This document shows, one piece after another, positions 15,506 through 26,786 of a stretch of DNA of 64,000 nucleotides. The notes below the pieces were generated by a model. The model made no database searches and had not been told where the DNA came from. It saw nothing but the letters and a program-made list of their open reading frames with translations. The stretch spans positions 1 to 64,000 of the forward strand of contig NZ_CAJVAS010000001.1 in the NCBI RefSeq assembly GCF_910593845.1. The letters run 5' to 3'. The stretch is from Paenibacillus solanacearum (lineage in GTDB: Bacteria > Bacillota > Bacilli > Paenibacillales > NBRC-103111). Each line of letters opens with the position of its first letter. Positions within the stretch are counted from its first letter, which is position 1. Made by a program: the position numbers and the translations under genes.

Positions 15506-17554
15506 ATGCTAATCGCTTCAACGGTTCGGCGGCCATTGTCGGGGGCTCAGGCAGGGATTTGGTACGCGCAGCAGCTTGATCCGCGCAATCCGATGTACAA
15601 CACAGGCGAATATGTCGATATTCACGGGCCTGTCGAGCGAACGACATTTGAGGCGGCGCTTCGGCACGTATGGCTGGAAACGGAGGCGCTCCATGTCCGC
15701 TTCGAGGAGGATCACGAGGGACCGTGGCAGGTGTTTGCGCCGAATGCCGGATGGACACTGCACGTTCTGGATTTGAGTATGGAGCAAGCGCCTTTCGACC
15801 AAGCGAAGGCTTGGATGGACGCCGATTTAAGCCGTCCTTGCCATTTGACGGAAGGGCCTCTTTTTACCGAAGCGCTGTTAAAAATAGGACCCGAGCGCTA
15901 CCTGTGGTATCAGCGCATGCATCATATCGTTATGGATGGCTATGGCTTTTCTTTATTGACGAAGCGCGTCGCGCAGGTGTATACAGCGATGCTGCAGCGC
16001 CAGCCTTACTTGAATGGAGGCTTCGAGTCGTGGCAGAGCGTACTGGATGAGGATGAACGCTACCTCAATTCGGATCAAGTAGAAGCCGATCGGCGCTTCT
16101 GGCTGGATCGATTCAAGGACGAGCCGGATGCGTGCAGTTTGTCCGACCGCACGCCACGCAGCGCACACCGGGTATTGCGGCAATCGGCGGAGCTTTCCGC
16201 CGCCGAGGCATCGCAGCTGCGCCAGTCCGCACAGCTTCACAACGCGGTCTGGTCTGAGGTGGTGCTTGCTGCCGTCGCATCGTATGTACACCGGCTGACC
16301 GGAGCGGAGGACGTCATCCTCGGCTTGCCGATGATGAGCCGCCTCGGTTCGGTGTCGCTCAATACGCCGGGCATGGTTATGAACATTGTGCCGCTTCGCT
16401 TGCATGTCAGACCGGCACAGAAGCTGTCGGAGCTGGTACGTCAAATCGCGCGGGAAATCCGCGAGGTGCGCAAGCATCAGAGCTACAGGCACGAGGAGCT
16501 GCGTCGCGAGCTCAAGCGGGTCGGAGATGCCCGAAGACTGTTCGGCTCGTTGGTCAATATTATGCCGTTTGACGGCAGGCTGCAGTTTAACGGCGTGCCA
16601 GGCTGCAAGCATAACGTATCGGCTGGCCCTGTCGATGATATGGAATTTAATGTATATTTCAATGCGGACGGGACTGGCTTGCACATCGATGTGGATGGGA
16701 ATCCCGAGGTATACACGGAAGAAGAGCTGCGTGCGCATCACCTTCGATTCATTCATTACTTGGGGAATGTTGCGGATGCGCAGCCGTATGATCCGATCGG
16801 CGGCATCTCGCTGTTGGACGCGGAGGAACGCACAGACGGATTGACGCGTTGGAACCGTACGGCTCGGATCGTGCCGCCAGTGCGTACGGTCGAATTATTC
16901 GAGGCGCAGGCGCTGCGCAGCCCGAACGGGATCGCGCTGGTCCACGAGGCGAACGAGGTCGATTATGCGGAGCTTAACGCACGGGCGAACCGGCTTGCGC
17001 GGTTCCTGATCGCTCGCGGTGCAGGGCCCCGGCGCATCGTGGCCATCGCGGTTCCCCGCTCCGTGGAGATGATCGTCAGCATGCTGGCCGTTCACAAGAC
17101 CGGCGCAGGCTACTTGCCGCTCGACATCGATTTCCCGGCAGACCGCATCGCGTACATGGTGGAGGACGCACAAGTCTTGATAACGCTGACAACGGGTGAC
17201 GCTGCCGTCAAGCTGCCGCAGCCGGAAGCCGAGTCTGCCCGCCGAACGATCATTCGGCTCGACGATCCTGCGGTACAGTCGGAACTTCTTGGCTACGCGG
17301 AGTCGAATGTAGAAGAGCCGGATCGGCAGGGAGCTTCGCTATTGACCGATCCGGCTTACATATTGTATACGTCCGGCTCCACGGGCAAACCGAAGGGTGT
17401 TGTCATTCCATACGCCGCTTTGACCAATTTCCTGCTGGCCATGGGCGAGCAGTTTCAATTAACGGCGGATGATCGTCTGCTGGCTATAACGACGATCTCT
17501 TTCGATATTTCCATCCTTGAAATTTTTATGCCGCTGTCAGCGGGGCACGGCTGA
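15506..17554 (+). CDS. dhbF: bacillibactin-type NRPS DhbF, N-terminal part (frameshifted)
   Basis: This 682-residue frame is the first part of a DhbF-type synthetase. It holds a condensation domain (about 1-450, active site HHIVMDG at about 138) and the first half of adenylation domain 1, with the P-loop [13 protein letters not shown] at about 620. The frame stops in the middle of that domain after [15 protein letters not shown]. One G missing from a run of four (17542-17545) explains the break; five G would join it to the next frame and give about 2391 residues, the size of known DhbF. If the break is real, module 1 is dead unless ribosomes restart. Confidence 0.9.
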   Translation: MLIASTVRRPLSGAQAGIWYAQQLDPRNPMYNTGEYVDIHGPVERTTFEAALRHVWLETEALHVRFEEDHEGPWQVFAPNAGWTLHVLDLSMEQAPFDQAKAWMDADLSRPCHLTEGPLFTEALLKIGPERYLWYQRMHHIVMDGYGFSLLTKRVAQVYTAMLQRQPYLNGGFESWQSVLDEDERYLNSDQVEADRRFWLDRFKDEPDACSLSDRTPRSAHRVLRQSAELSAAEASQLRQSAQLHNAVWSEVVLAAVASYVHRLTGAEDVILGLPMMSRLGSVSLNTPGMVMNIVPLRLHVRPAQKLSELVRQIAREIREVRKHQSYRHEELRRELKRVGDARRLFGSLVNIMPFDGRLQFNGVPGCKHNVSAGPVDDMEFNVYFNADGTGLHIDVDGNPEVYTEEELRAHHLRFIHYLGNVADAQPYDPIGGISLLDAEERTDGLTRWNRTARIVPPVRTVELFEAQALRSPNGIALVHEANEVDYAELNARANRLARFLIARGAGPRRIVAIAVPRSVEMIVSMLAVHKTGAGYLPLDIDFPADRIAYMVEDAQVLITLTTGDAAVKLPQPEAESARRTIIRLDDPAVQSELLGYAESNVEEPDRQGASLLTDPAYILYTSGSTGKPKGVVIPYAALTNFLLAMGEQFQLTADDRLLAITTISFDISILEIFMPLSAGHG

Positions 17555-17556
17555 TC

Positions 17557-20500
17557 ATGGCGAACAAACGGACGGTTCAAGATGCGGCGGCGTTGTCTCA
17601 GCTCATCGAGACGTCGGGCGCAACCCTTATGCAGGCGACGCCTTCGCTGCTGCATTCCTTGGTAGAGCAGGCGCAGGAAGGCTTGCGCGGACTCCGCATT
17701 CTGGTCGGGGGCGAAGCCTTGTCCGGCGGCTTGCTGCGCGATTTGCAGTCGCTCGGCTGCGAGGTAACGAACCTGTACGGTCCGACGGAGACGACGATCT
17801 GGTCGACATGCGTGACGTACGAGGCAAGCTGCTGGGTGCCGAAGCCGCCCATCGGCCGACCGATCTGGAATACGCAGCTGTACATTCTGGACAGCGGCCT
17901 GCAGCCGGTGCCGCCCGGCGTAACCGGCGATCTGTATATTGCCGGCGACGGCCTGGCGCTAGGGTATTGGCAGCGGCCGGGCTTGACGGCGGAACGGTTT
18001 GTCGCGAATCCTTACGGCCCCCCGGGCTCCCGGATGTACCGCACCGGCGATATGGCCCGCTGGCTGCCGGACGGTACGGTTGACTATTGCGGTCGTGCCG
18101 ATCATCAGATTAAAATTCGGGGTTTCCGCATCGAAATTTCAGAGATTGAAGCTGTGCTGACCCATTATCCGGGACTGCAGCAGGGAGCGGTCGTTGTCCG
18201 GGAAGACCCGTCGGGGGACCCGAGGCTTGTCGCTTATTTCGTGGCGAACGAATCTGTAGATCCTGCGGCGCTGCGAGATCATATGGCGGCAGCGCTGCCG
18301 GATTACATGGTGCCTTCGGCCTTCGTAGCGATGGAGCGGCTCCCGCAGACGCCGAACGGCAAGCTGGACCGCAAGGCGCTGCCGGCCCCGCATTATCTCG
18401 CCGGTTCGCCTGTCAGAGCGGCCCGTACGCCGCAGGAGGAATGGCTGTGCGAGCTGTTCGCCGAAGTGCTCGGACTGCCGAAAGTCGGCATTGACGACGA
18501 CTTCTTCGATATGGGCGGGCACTCCCTGCTCGCAGGACGTCTGGTCAGCCGGATCCGCGAAGGGCTGCAGGTCGAGCTGGGCATCGCCAGCTTGTTTGAA
18601 GCGCCGACGGTGGCGGGCCTCGCCAAACGGATCGATAATGCCGCTGCGGCGAGACCGCCTATTCGGCCGGATGTCCGTCCGGCGGACGTTCCGCTTTCTT
18701 TTGCCCAGCGCCGGTTGTGGTTCCTGAATTGTCTCGAGGGGCCAAGTCCGACGTATAACATCCCGCTCGTCGTCCGATTGACGGGTCCGCTGCATCCGCA
18801 GCATCTGGAGGCGGCCTTGAACGATGTCGTCCGGCGTCATGAAACGCTGCGGACATTGTTCCCCGAGCGGAACGGGGCTGCCTCGCAGCAAATACTGGAT
18901 GCGGACGCGTGCGAAGTGAAGCTGCCCGTCGTCAAGGTGTCGGAGATGGAGCTCGCGGATGAACTGGCTGTCGCCGTGCGCTATGGCTTTGATCTGGCGA
19001 AGGAGCTTTCGTTCCGTGTGCAGCTGTATTCGCTCGGACCGGAAGAGCATGTGCTGCTGCTGCTTTTGCATCATATCGTCGGCGACGGCTGGTCGCTGGA
19101 TCCGCTGACCCGCGATTTGACGGCCGCTTATGAGGCCCGCTCGAAAGGGGAGGCGCCGGTCTGGTCGCCGCTGCCCTTACAGTACGCGGATTATGCGCTC
19201 TGGCAAGAGCAGCTGCTCGGCAACGAGAGCGATCCGAACAGCTTGATCGCGCGCCAAATCGCCTTTTGGCAAGAGACGCTGCGCGGGTTGCCGGATCAGC
19301 TGGAGCTGCCGGCCGATCATCCGCGTCCAGCAGAATCGACGCATATTGGGGAGACGCTGGAGGTGCGCCTGCCGGCCGGGATGCATGCCTCCCTGCTTGC
19401 GCTGGCCAGAAAGACGCGCACGAGCTTGTTTATGGTCGTGCAGTCGGGTCTCGCCGCGCTCTTTACCCGCTTGGGCGCGGGGACCGACATTCCGCTTGGA
19501 AGTCCGGTCGCCGGACGCAACGATGATGCGCTCGGCGATTTGGTCGGCCTTTTCATTAATACGATTATTTTGCGTACGGATACTTCCGGAAACCCAAGCT
19601 TCAGACAACTGCTGGAGCGGGTAAGGGGCACGAATCTGGCTGCTTACGAGCATGGGGATGTGCCGTTTGAGCGATTGGTGGAGATTCTGAATCCGCCGCG
19701 TTCCCGCGCGCGACATCCGCTGTTCCAAGTCATGCTGGCGTTCCAAAATACGCCGGAGCCCCGAATGCCGCTTGACGGCATCGACGCCGACTTGCGGCTG
19801 TATACGGTCGGCCGGGCGAAGTTCGATCTGACGATCGAGTTCAGGGAACGAAGGCTTGCCGACGGCACGCCGGACGGCATCGACGGCTGGTTTGAATTCA
19901 GCAGCGACCTGTACGAGCGCGCAACGATTGAACAACTTGCAGTCCGTCTGCAGCTTTTGCTTGAGCAGGCTTTGGCGGAGCCTGACGCACCGATCGGACA
20001 GCTTCCTATTCTGCTGCCGGAAGAGCAGGCGGCTCGCGCGTTTCCATCGGTCGTTCCAGTGGAAGAGGCTTGGGCAGGGCGCAACCTGGTAGAGCTGTTC
20101 CAGGCGCAGGTGGAGAAGAGCCCGTCTGCAGTAGCGGTGACGTATGAAGGCCAGCCGCTTACCTACACCCAGCTGAACGTCAAGGCGAATCAGCTTGCGC
20201 ACGATCTGATCTCCCGCGGTATTGGACCCGGGCACATCGTCGGACTGCTGCTTCCTCGCTCCCATGCCCTGATGGTCGGCGTGCTGGCGGTGCTGAAAGC
20301 AGGTGCGGGGTACTTGCCGCTCGACCCGGATTATCCGCTGGACCGTCTCGCGTTCATGCTGGAGGATACACAGCCGTCTTGCGTGATCGGCTGCCTCGAC
20401 ACGGCGTCCGTGCTGTCCGGGGAAGAGGTGCTGCTGATGGACGACAGCAAGACGGTCGAACGGCTGAGCCATTATCCGGCGACCGATCCGACGGACCGCG

Positions 20501-22680
20501 ACCGCACCGTCCCGTTGACGGCGGATGGTGTCGCGTACATCATCTTCACATCGGGTTCGACGGGCAAACCGAAGGGCGTCGTCATTCCGCACAGCAACGT
20601 TGTGCGCTTGTTCTCGGCGACCGATCCCTGGTACGGCTTCGGTCCGCACGATGTGTGGACGTTATTTCACTCTTATGCGTTCGATTTTTCGGTATGGGAA
20701 ATGTGGGGCGCGCTGCTGTATGGCGGCAAACTTGTGGTTGTACCGCACCCAACGTCCCGTTCTCCGGAAACATTCTTGAAGCTGCTCAGCGAGGAGCGCG
20801 TGACGGTACTGAACCAGACGCCTTCCGCTTTTTACCAGCTCATGCAGGCGGATAAAGAACATGCTGTGCTCGGACAAACGCTATCGCTCCGGTACGTTAT
20901 TTTCGGCGGGGAAGCGTTGGACCTCGGACATTTACGGCATTGGTACGATCGCCACGACGACAAGGCGCCGCAGCTCGTGAACATGTACGGCATTACGGAA
21001 ACGACCGTGCACGTGAGTTACGTTCCGCTTTCGTGCGCAATGACGGAGAGCAAGGCGAGCAGCCTGATCGGCGGGTCGATCCCGGACCTCCGGGTCTATG
21101 TGCTGGATCGCTATATGCAGCATGTGCCGACGGGCGTAACGGGCGAAATGTACGTAGCGGGCGCAGGACTGGCTCGCGGCTATTGGAAGCGTCCGGGCTT
21201 GACGGCGGAGCGGTTCATCGCCGATCCCTACGGACCGCCGGGGGCGCGTATGTACCGGACGGGTGATTTGGCCCGCTGGCTTGAGGACGGCACATTGGAT
21301 TACCTCGGGCGGATTGATCATCAGGTCAAAATCCGCGGATTTCGCATCGAGCTGGGCGAGATCGAAGCGGTCGCGGCGCAGGCGGACGGCGTGTCCCAAG
21401 CCGTTGTCATTGCAAGGGAGGACGTTCCCGGAGATAAAAGGCTTGTCGCTTACGTCGTTCCTAAAGTGGGGGCTGAGCTGGATTCGAATGAGCTGCGGCA
21501 ATATGTGACAGCGGCGCTGCCGAATTACATGGTGCCTTCGGCGTACGTCGTGATGGCGGAGCTGCCGCTGACGGTTAACGGCAAGCTGGACCGCAAGGCG
21601 CTTCCTGCGCCGGATTATTCCTCGGCTGTTGGAGGCAGAGGCCCGCGAACGCCTCAGGAGGAACTGCTGTGCGACTTATACGCAGAGACGCTGGGCTTAA
21701 CGAAGGTCGGCATCGACGATGGGTTCTTTGATCTCGGCGGTCATTCGCTGCTGGCCGTGAAGCTCATGAGCGGCATTCGCGATGCGCTGGGAGTATCACT
21801 TAGCATCGGGACCTTGTTCGAGGCGCCGACGGTGGCGGGCCTTGCGGCCCGGCTGGAAGGCGGGGACAGCGAAGACGCCCTCGGGGTGCTGCTGCCGCTG
21901 CGGAAGAGCGGAAAGCAGTCGCCGTTCTTCTGCATCCATCCGGCGGGGGGACTCAGCTGGTGCTATGCGGGGCTTCTGAAGTCGCTCGGACCGGAGTATC
22001 CGATTTACGGCTTGCAGGCGAGAGGTATTGCTAGAAAAGAGCCACTGCCTGCGGATCTGGCGCAGATGGCAGCCGATTATATCGCGCATATTCGCTCGGT
22101 GCAGCCGCACGGCCCGTATTACTTGCTCGGCTGGTCGCTCGGCGGCAACGTGGCGCATGCGATTGCAACGCTGCTGCAAGCGGAAGGAGAACCCATCGCG
22201 CTGCTCGTCATGCTGGACGCATTCCCGAGCCACTTCCTGCCTATCAGCGAAGGGCCGAATGAGGAGGAAGCGCTGATCGCCCTGCTTGCGCTGGGCGGCT
22301 ATGATCCGGATAGTCTGGGCGAGAAGCCGCTGGATATGGATGCGGCAGTGAACATTTTGCGCAGTGACGGCAGCGCGCTGGCGAGCCTGGAGCCAGAGGT
22401 CATTATGAATCTCAAGGATACGTATGTGAATTCCGTGCGCATTCTCGGCGCTTATCGTCCGGAGCGGTACAAAGGCGATCTGCTCTTCGTTCATTCGACG
22501 GTCATTCCGGATTGGTTCACGGAAATTTCGCCCAACACGTGGCAGCCTTACATTACCGGCTCGATCGAGCAGCATGATTTGGCTTGCCGGCACAAAGATT
22601 TATGCCAGCCGGGACCGTTGGCGGACATCGGACGGATAATCGCCCGGAAATTGGCGGAGATGCACGACGAAGCGAAGTAA
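17557..22680 (+). CDS. dhbF: bacillibactin-type NRPS DhbF, C-terminal part
   Basis: This 1707-residue frame continues DhbF. Order: rest of adenylation domain 1 (to about 275), carrier 1 ([10 protein letters not shown]), condensation 2 (HHIVGDGWS at about 505), adenylation 2 ([13 protein letters not shown] at about 995), carrier 2 ([10 protein letters not shown] at about 1395), thioesterase (GWSLGGN at about 1525). Reading the pocket residues, adenylation 1 gives D-I-L-Q-L-G-x-I-W and adenylation 2 gives D-F-W-N-I-G-M-V-H, the codes for glycine and threonine. With 2,3-dihydroxybenzoate this predicts the cyclic trimer bacillibactin. The ATG at 17557 lies two bases after the upstream stop, so restart is conceivable but would yield half a domain. 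Confidence 0.92.
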   Translation: MANKRTVQDAAALSQLIETSGATLMQATPSLLHSLVEQAQEGLRGLRILVGGEALSGGLLRDLQSLGCEVTNLYGPTETTIWSTCVTYEASCWVPKPPIGRPIWNTQLYILDSGLQPVPPGVTGDLYIAGDGLALGYWQRPGLTAERFVANPYGPPGSRMYRTGDMARWLPDGTVDYCGRADHQIKIRGFRIEISEIEAVLTHYPGLQQGAVVVREDPSGDPRLVAYFVANESVDPAALRDHMAAALPDYMVPSAFVAMERLPQTPNGKLDRKALPAPHYLAGSPVRAARTPQEEWLCELFAEVLGLPKVGIDDDFFDMGGHSLLAGRLVSRIREGLQVELGIASLFEAPTVAGLAKRIDNAAAARPPIRPDVRPADVPLSFAQRRLWFLNCLEGPSPTYNIPLVVRLTGPLHPQHLEAALNDVVRRHETLRTLFPERNGAASQQILDADACEVKLPVVKVSEMELADELAVAVRYGFDLAKELSFRVQLYSLGPEEHVLLLLLHHIVGDGWSLDPLTRDLTAAYEARSKGEAPVWSPLPLQYADYALWQEQLLGNESDPNSLIARQIAFWQETLRGLPDQLELPADHPRPAESTHIGETLEVRLPAGMHASLLALARKTRTSLFMVVQSGLAALFTRLGAGTDIPLGSPVAGRNDDALGDLVGLFINTIILRTDTSGNPSFRQLLERVRGTNLAAYEHGDVPFERLVEILNPPRSRARHPLFQVMLAFQNTPEPRMPLDGIDADLRLYTVGRAKFDLTIEFRERRLADGTPDGIDGWFEFSSDLYERATIEQLAVRLQLLLEQALAEPDAPIGQLPILLPEEQAARAFPSVVPVEEAWAGRNLVELFQAQVEKSPSAVAVTYEGQPLTYTQLNVKANQLAHDLISRGIGPGHIVGLLLPRSHALMVGVLAVLKAGAGYLPLDPDYPLDRLAFMLEDTQPSCVIGCLDTASVLSGEEVLLMDDSKTVERLSHYPATDPTDRDRTVPLTADGVAYIIFTSGSTGKPKGVVIPHSNVVRLFSATDPWYGFGPHDVWTLFHSYAFDFSVWEMWGALLYGGKLVVVPHPTSRSPETFLKLLSEERVTVLNQTPSAFYQLMQADKEHAVLGQTLSLRYVIFGGEALDLGHLRHWYDRHDDKAPQLVNMYGITETTVHVSYVPLSCAMTESKASSLIGGSIPDLRVYVLDRYMQHVPTGVTGEMYVAGAGLARGYWKRPGLTAERFIADPYGPPGARMYRTGDLARWLEDGTLDYLGRIDHQVKIRGFRIELGEIEAVAAQADGVSQAVVIAREDVPGDKRLVAYVVPKVGAELDSNELRQYVTAALPNYMVPSAYVVMAELPLTVNGKLDRKALPAPDYSSAVGGRGPRTPQEELLCDLYAETLGLTKVGIDDGFFDLGGHSLLAVKLMSGIRDALGVSLSIGTLFEAPTVAGLAARLEGGDSEDALGVLLPLRKSGKQSPFFCIHPAGGLSWCYAGLLKSLGPEYPIYGLQARGIARKEPLPADLAQMAADYIAHIRSVQPHGPYYLLGWSLGGNVAHAIATLLQAEGEPIALLVMLDAFPSHFLPISEGPNEEEALIALLALGGYDPDSLGEKPLDMDAAVNILRSDGSALASLEPEVIMNLKDTYVNSVRILGAYRPERYKGDLLFVHSTVIPDWFTEISPNTWQPYITGSIEQHDLACRHKDLCQPGPLADIGRIIARKLAEMHDEAK

Positions 22681-22730
22681 GGCTGGCAGTCAAATGATAT
22701 GAATTCATAATTATGAAGAGGAGAATCGGC

Positions 22731-22940
22731 ATGAGCAATCCTTTCGAAGCGTCGAATGACAGCTTCTATGTCCTTGTGAACGATCAAGGCCAGTATTCGC
22801 TTTGGCCTGCCTTTGCTCGCATTCCGGCGGGGTGGACGAAGCTTTATGAAGCAGGACGCGAAGCGTGCCTGGCTTATATTGAAGAGAATTGGACGGATAT
22901 GTTTCCGCAGCCTGCCGCCTACCGGGCGGGGAGCCGATGA
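22731..22940 (+). CDS. MbtH-like NRPS chaperone
   Basis: A 69-residue protein of the MbtH family, which binds adenylation domains and raises their activity. The family signature is visible: NDQGQYSLWPAFARIPAGW followed by the C-terminal helix ending in NWTDMFP. The ATG at 22731 follows AGAGGAGAA; the upstream ATG at 22713 lacks a ribosome binding site and would add six residues foreign to the family. It sits between dhbF and the exporter and overlaps the latter by four bases. Confidence 0.93.
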   Translation: MSNPFEASNDSFYVLVNDQGQYSLWPAFARIPAGWTKLYEAGREACLAYIEENWTDMFPQPAAYRAGSR

Positions 22941-24442
22941 CAGACACAGGGACAGCAGGCATTCGAGCGGTCAACCCGAAAGTCGCGATCCGGTTGATCT
23001 ACGTGGCGGCGATGTTCCTCGTCGCCATGGATGCGACCATTGTCAATGTGGCGCTGCTCGCGATCTGCAAGGAGCTGGCCGTATCGCCCGCGGAGGCGGG
23101 TACGGTCAATATAGGCTATCTTGTTGCTGTGGCGCTGACCCTGCCTCTTGCGGGCTGGCTGGGAGACCGCTTTGGCGGCAAGCGCGTGTTGCTGAGCGCC
23201 ATAATAGTATTTACGGCGGCGTCCGTCTGCTGCGGCCTCGCCTGGAGCTTGGATGGGCTCATTCTGTTCCGGGTCATTCAGGGCGCAGCCGGCGGCTTGA
23301 TCGCCCCGGTCGGGATGGCGCTGCTGTTCCGCGCGTTTCCGCCGGAGGAACGAGCCCGGCTTTCCCGCTCGCTGGTACTGCCGATTGCTGTTGCGCCGGC
23401 GGTCGGACCGATTATCGGCGGTTTTTTCGTCGATACGCTATCGTGGCGCTGGTGCTTCTATATTAATGTGCCGATCTGCGCATTAGCCATTGCCCTGGGA
23501 CTATTGGCATTGAAAGGAAATGAGCGGCAGCCAGCAAGCCAGCTTGATTTCGTTGGGCTGCTGCTCAGCGCGCCGGGCTTCGCGATGTTGATTTATGCGC
23601 TTAGCCAAGGATCGATTCGCGGATGGGGATCGCCGGAGATTGTGGTGACGGGCTTGCTGGGCGTGATGTTTATGATTGCAATGATCGTGATTTCGCTTCG
23701 CACGCCTGCACCGCTGCTGCAGCTAAGGCTGATGTCGGAGCGTTTGTACCGGACTGCGGGGCTGATCGCCTTGTGCACGTCGGCCGGGCTGCTAGGCATG
23801 CTTTACGTATTTCCGTTAATGTATCAGGACTTGTTCGGCGCGTCCGCTTTTCATACGGGACTGACGACATTCCCGGAAGCGCTCGGGTTAATGGCGGCCT
23901 CGCAGTGTATGCCATGGTCGGTCCAAAAGCTTGGCGTGCGCCGGGTCATCACCATTGCGCTGTTGTGCGCGATGGCGGTGTTCGGTGCGCTGTGTCTGGT
24001 ACAAGCCGACACGAATCCGTGGCTTGTTCGCGCGCTGCTGCTCATCGGCGGCTTCACACTCGGGCATTCGGTCGGCGCCGTGCAGCTGCTGGCCTTTGCC
24101 CAAGTGGAGCCGCCTCGCATGGGGCAGGCGACTATGCTGTTCCAAGTGCAGAACCGGCTCGGTTCTGCACTTGGGGTGGCTGTCATCGGCAGCGTGCTGG
24201 CTGCCGGGATGACCGGCTCGCCGGCTGGCGCAGCCGCCGGCGTCGGATTGAGCGCGGGGCCGGCCGCGCTCGGGTACCAGGCCGCGCTGCTCGCTGCGGC
24301 CGCGTTTTTGGCGCTGGCGTGGGGGCTGGCCCTCACGCTGCGCGAGGCCGATACGGCTGGCGTGCTGGCGCGCCGATCGCAGGGGCCAGCCGCCGCTGCG
24401 GAGGCGGCAAAGCGTGCGAAGGCGCCGCCTGTTTCCTCGTAG
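22937..24442 (+). CDS. MFS transporter, DHA2-type drug/siderophore exporter
   Basis: A 501-residue membrane protein of the major facilitator superfamily. The family motif MDATIVNVALLAICKEL in the first membrane segment and the long series of about 14 hydrophobic helices are typical of the DHA2 (EmrB/QacA) group. LGDRFGGKRVLL is motif A. The start ATG overlaps the mbtH stop (ATGA), so the two are coupled. As last gene of a siderophore operon it is a good candidate for exporting the siderophore, though its substrate is not shown by the sequence. The last 30 residues are alanine-rich and look cytoplasmic. Confidence 0.9.
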   Translation: MTDTGTAGIRAVNPKVAIRLIYVAAMFLVAMDATIVNVALLAICKELAVSPAEAGTVNIGYLVAVALTLPLAGWLGDRFGGKRVLLSAIIVFTAASVCCGLAWSLDGLILFRVIQGAAGGLIAPVGMALLFRAFPPEERARLSRSLVLPIAVAPAVGPIIGGFFVDTLSWRWCFYINVPICALAIALGLLALKGNERQPASQLDFVGLLLSAPGFAMLIYALSQGSIRGWGSPEIVVTGLLGVMFMIAMIVISLRTPAPLLQLRLMSERLYRTAGLIALCTSAGLLGMLYVFPLMYQDLFGASAFHTGLTTFPEALGLMAASQCMPWSVQKLGVRRVITIALLCAMAVFGALCLVQADTNPWLVRALLLIGGFTLGHSVGAVQLLAFAQVEPPRMGQATMLFQVQNRLGSALGVAVIGSVLAAGMTGSPAGAAAGVGLSAGPAALGYQAALLAAAAFLALAWGLALTLREADTAGVLARRSQGPAAAAEAAKRAKAPPVSS

Positions 24443-24453
24443 TCCGCACACAC

Positions 24454-24490
24454 AACAACCTCAGCTCCCGGTAAGGGCTGAGGTTGTTTG
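24454..24490 (+). terminator. intrinsic terminator of the dhb operon
   Basis: AACAACCTCAGC (24454-24465) pairs with GCTGAGGTTGTT (24477-24488), and a short T-stretch follows. It lies 12 bases after the exporter stop. Confidence 0.8.
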
Positions 24491-24722
24491 CTGCAGATAC
24501 GGTATAACGGGAATAAGGAAAAGCTTGGTCAGCCTTGGAATAATAGTAAAGATCCAGTCTTGATTTTGCCGGCAGATGTGATAGACTTCACATGAAGGTG
24601 CTCCGCTCTTTGGGTGATGTGGTTGTTAACAAACACGATTTTACCAAAGATTCGGGCATTTTTTCGTTCATCGAACAGAGTCGCTTTCGAAATACAGTCT
24701 AACCTCGTTGAAAGGAATTATA

Positions 24723-25004
24723 ATGACTCTATTTGGCACAATTACCGCGATCGTTGTGGCAGTATGCATTTCTATTTTTCTCGGACCCTATGGAATAATC
24801 GTATTAATCTCTCTAACCTTCGGACTCGTCTTAAGCACGCATGTGAGAAATAAAGAAATTTATTCGGATCTACAAAGAATCAAAGAAAAGCTGGGGATCG
24901 AAGATAAGGACGATTTTAACATGAGTGATGAAGCGATTGAACAAGAATTGGAACAATACATGGAACCCGATGAGAAAGATAGCAAGACGAAGAATGACTT
25001 GTAG
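24723..25004 (+). CDS. small membrane protein of unknown function
   Basis: A 93-residue protein with two predicted membrane segments in the first 45 residues (FGTITAIVVAVCISIFLGPY and IIVLISLTFGLVL), followed by a charged, helical, acidic tail (IKEKLGIEDKDDFNMSDEAIEQELEQYMEPDEK). I do not recognise the family. The ATG at 24723 follows GAAAGGA; an in-frame TTG at 24708 has no ribosome binding site. It lies just ahead of a gene of unknown function at 25034, with a gap of 29 bases, so the two may be one transcript. Confidence 0.7.
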   Translation: MTLFGTITAIVVAVCISIFLGPYGIIVLISLTFGLVLSTHVRNKEIYSDLQRIKEKLGIEDKDDFNMSDEAIEQELEQYMEPDEKDSKTKNDL

Positions 25005-25033
25005 TCGGTTCCAAGATCAAAGGAGTAAGCATC

Positions 25034-25630
25034 ATGTTTAGGAAGCTATTTGGCTTGAAGAATAAACGGCATCCGGAGACGTTCATTATCGTTCAGTTGA
25101 ATGACAAAATGATGCCAATGGATAGAGGAATCCTTTACGAAGAGCCGCTGGATGCGTTTTTGCGTTCTAACAACTATGGCGAAATAACCGGCGGCGGAAC
25201 CATGCAAGCCGAAACCGGTGAAATCCAGTTTTGCGATATCGAGATTTTAATTTATAAAGGAAACGACCCTAAGTCGGTGATTGCCGAAATCATTGATGAG
25301 CTGGAGGACATAGGTTCGCCCAAGGGATCGCATGTGATGGTCGAACGCACAGAGGAATCCATCGCTTTTGGCCAAAAAGAAGGGTTAGCCGTTTACCTGG
25401 ACGGGGATCTTCCTGACAGCGTATATGCGGAGCACGATCTGGGCGCTGTGCTTACGGAATTGTCGAGATTGCTTGGTTCGGATAAAGAGGTTCAGAGGTA
25501 TTGGCAAAGTGAAAACGAAACCGCCTTTTATTTCTATGGACAATCTTTCGAGGCGATGAAAAACGCCATATCAACATTCATAGAGGAGCACCCGTTATGC
25601 CGGAATGCCAGAATCGTTCAGATTGCCTAG
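25034..25630 (+). CDS. conserved hypothetical protein
   Basis: A 198-residue soluble, acidic protein without signal peptide or membrane segments. Two halves can be seen: residues 1-100 with a GEITGGGTMQAETGEIQFCDIEI strand region, and 100-198 with GLAVYLDGDLPDSVYAEHDL and a closing FYFYGQSFEAMKNAISTFIEE helix. This resembles small paired alpha/beta proteins of Bacilli whose function is unknown. AAAGGAG precedes the ATG. It follows the small membrane protein closely and is followed by another. Confidence 0.7.
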   Translation: MFRKLFGLKNKRHPETFIIVQLNDKMMPMDRGILYEEPLDAFLRSNNYGEITGGGTMQAETGEIQFCDIEILIYKGNDPKSVIAEIIDELEDIGSPKGSHVMVERTEESIAFGQKEGLAVYLDGDLPDSVYAEHDLGAVLTELSRLLGSDKEVQRYWQSENETAFYFYGQSFEAMKNAISTFIEEHPLCRNARIVQIA

Positions 25631-25668
25631 CGCATTCGAATAAATGAATTATAAAGGAGAACGTCTGC

Positions 25669-25848
25669 ATGCATATGAGTCCGACGGGAGCCATATTTGG
25701 AATCCTTCCGCTTATTTTGTTTTTTGTCTATATCGGACTGGCGGGGCTGGGTGTATATTGTCTTATTTTGTTTATCCAGCTGGCGCGAAGAGCGATAAGG
25801 GCATTGGATATTTACATAAGCGAGAAAACCGACCGTAGAGATCACTAG
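25669..25848 (+). CDS. short membrane protein
   Basis: A 59-residue frame with one or two membrane segments (AIFGILPLILFFVYIGLAG and GVYCLILFIQLARRA) and a positively charged C-terminus ending in EKTDRRDH. AAAGGAG lies 10 bases before the ATG. It is below usual length cut-offs and easily missed; a longer overlapping frame at 25644-25838 lacks these features. The stop is 30 bases before the kinase-like gene. Function unknown. Confidence 0.6.
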   Translation: MHMSPTGAIFGILPLILFFVYIGLAGLGVYCLILFIQLARRAIRALDIYISEKTDRRDH

Positions 25849-25878
25849 GCGGAACCATCCTGCATAAGGAGGCTTGAG

Positions 25879-26766
25879 GTGCTGACCGATATTGCGATAA
25901 CAGAGCTAATCAGCTCGTCAAGCGAGAAGCTGACCGCACTTAGCGGCGGACGAAATCATGCTGTTTACTTATATGATGATCTTGGCGAACGCCTGTGTCT
26001 GAAACGATTCCAGTCCGCCAAGAACAAACAGGCCAGGAATGAGTGGAATTCATTACACGCGCTGCATAATTTCACCGAAGGGATAGCACCTGAGCCGCTC
26101 CGCTTCATCGAGGGGCTGGACGGCAGCTGCGTTATTGCGATGGAATATGTGGCTGGTCAGCGATTAAGCGATGTTGAGAACGTTTCCCGAGAACAACTGC
26201 ATGCTTTAGCGGCTGTTATGAAGACAATGTACTCGATGCCGGTCAGCGACTCGTCGTATAAATACGAACAGGTAAACTGCAGCTCGGCGTGCATGCTTTC
26301 CAGAGTACGGCAGTTTTTTGCCAACGAGGATCATTGTCGCGTAAGAGGCGAACAAGCATCAGATGTATGGGAGCTGGGAAAAGGGTGGGTTTTCGGCCAA
26401 GAAGCGGAGCGATTGATGCTTGGCGGGGAACGGGTGTTTTCAAGAGGAGATCCGAATTTGGCGAATTGTCTCTGGGATGGGAACGCGCTGCGGCTGGTTG
26501 ATTTCGAATATGCCGGCGTAACGGACCGGGCTTTCGATTTGGCTGATTTGACGGAGCATGTGAACGCCGCAAGGATCGATGAAAAAAACTGGCAGTGGTT
26601 CGTGGAACCGTTTGAATTGTCCGCCAATGAAACTGTGCGATTCGCGGCTTCCCGTAAGCTGGCTTCGCTATTTTGGCTTACCCGGTTATGGCCTATACAT
26701 GAAACCGAGGCAGAGCTCGCTGCATTTAACAGTCAAGGGCAGCGGGTAATCCGTTGGTTGGGCTAA
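25879..26766 (+). CDS. aminoglycoside phosphotransferase-family kinase
   Basis: A 295-residue protein of the APH/choline-kinase superfamily. The catalytic loop reads SRGDPNLANCLWDG (the family H-x-D-x-x-x-x-N with H replaced by S-R-G) and is followed by RLVDFEYAG, the metal-binding DxE/D segment. The ATP-binding N-lobe shows RLCLKRF with the lysine and an acidic EW-N-S-L helix. Substrate unknown: it may be a sugar, amino alcohol or antibiotic. Start is GTG at 25879, preceded by AAGGAGG. The missing catalytic histidine is common in some subfamilies and does not prove inactivity. Confidence 0.8.
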   Translation: MLTDIAITELISSSSEKLTALSGGRNHAVYLYDDLGERLCLKRFQSAKNKQARNEWNSLHALHNFTEGIAPEPLRFIEGLDGSCVIAMEYVAGQRLSDVENVSREQLHALAAVMKTMYSMPVSDSSYKYEQVNCSSACMLSRVRQFFANEDHCRVRGEQASDVWELGKGWVFGQEAERLMLGGERVFSRGDPNLANCLWDGNALRLVDFEYAGVTDRAFDLADLTEHVNAARIDEKNWQWFVEPFELSANETVRFAASRKLASLFWLTRLWPIHETEAELAAFNSQGQRVIRWLG

Positions 26767-26786
26767 CGACTGTGTTTCATCATATA

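Noticed and set aside
19177..20649. Minus-strand frame of 490 residues opposite dhbF
   Set aside because: It shows the composition of a reverse-strand shadow, with many Arg, Gln and His, and no family motifs; dhbF is certain on the plus strand.
25644..25838. Open frame of 64 residues overlapping the short membrane protein
   Set aside because: Its ATG lies before the ribosome binding site that serves the other frame, and the product has no membrane segments or other features.
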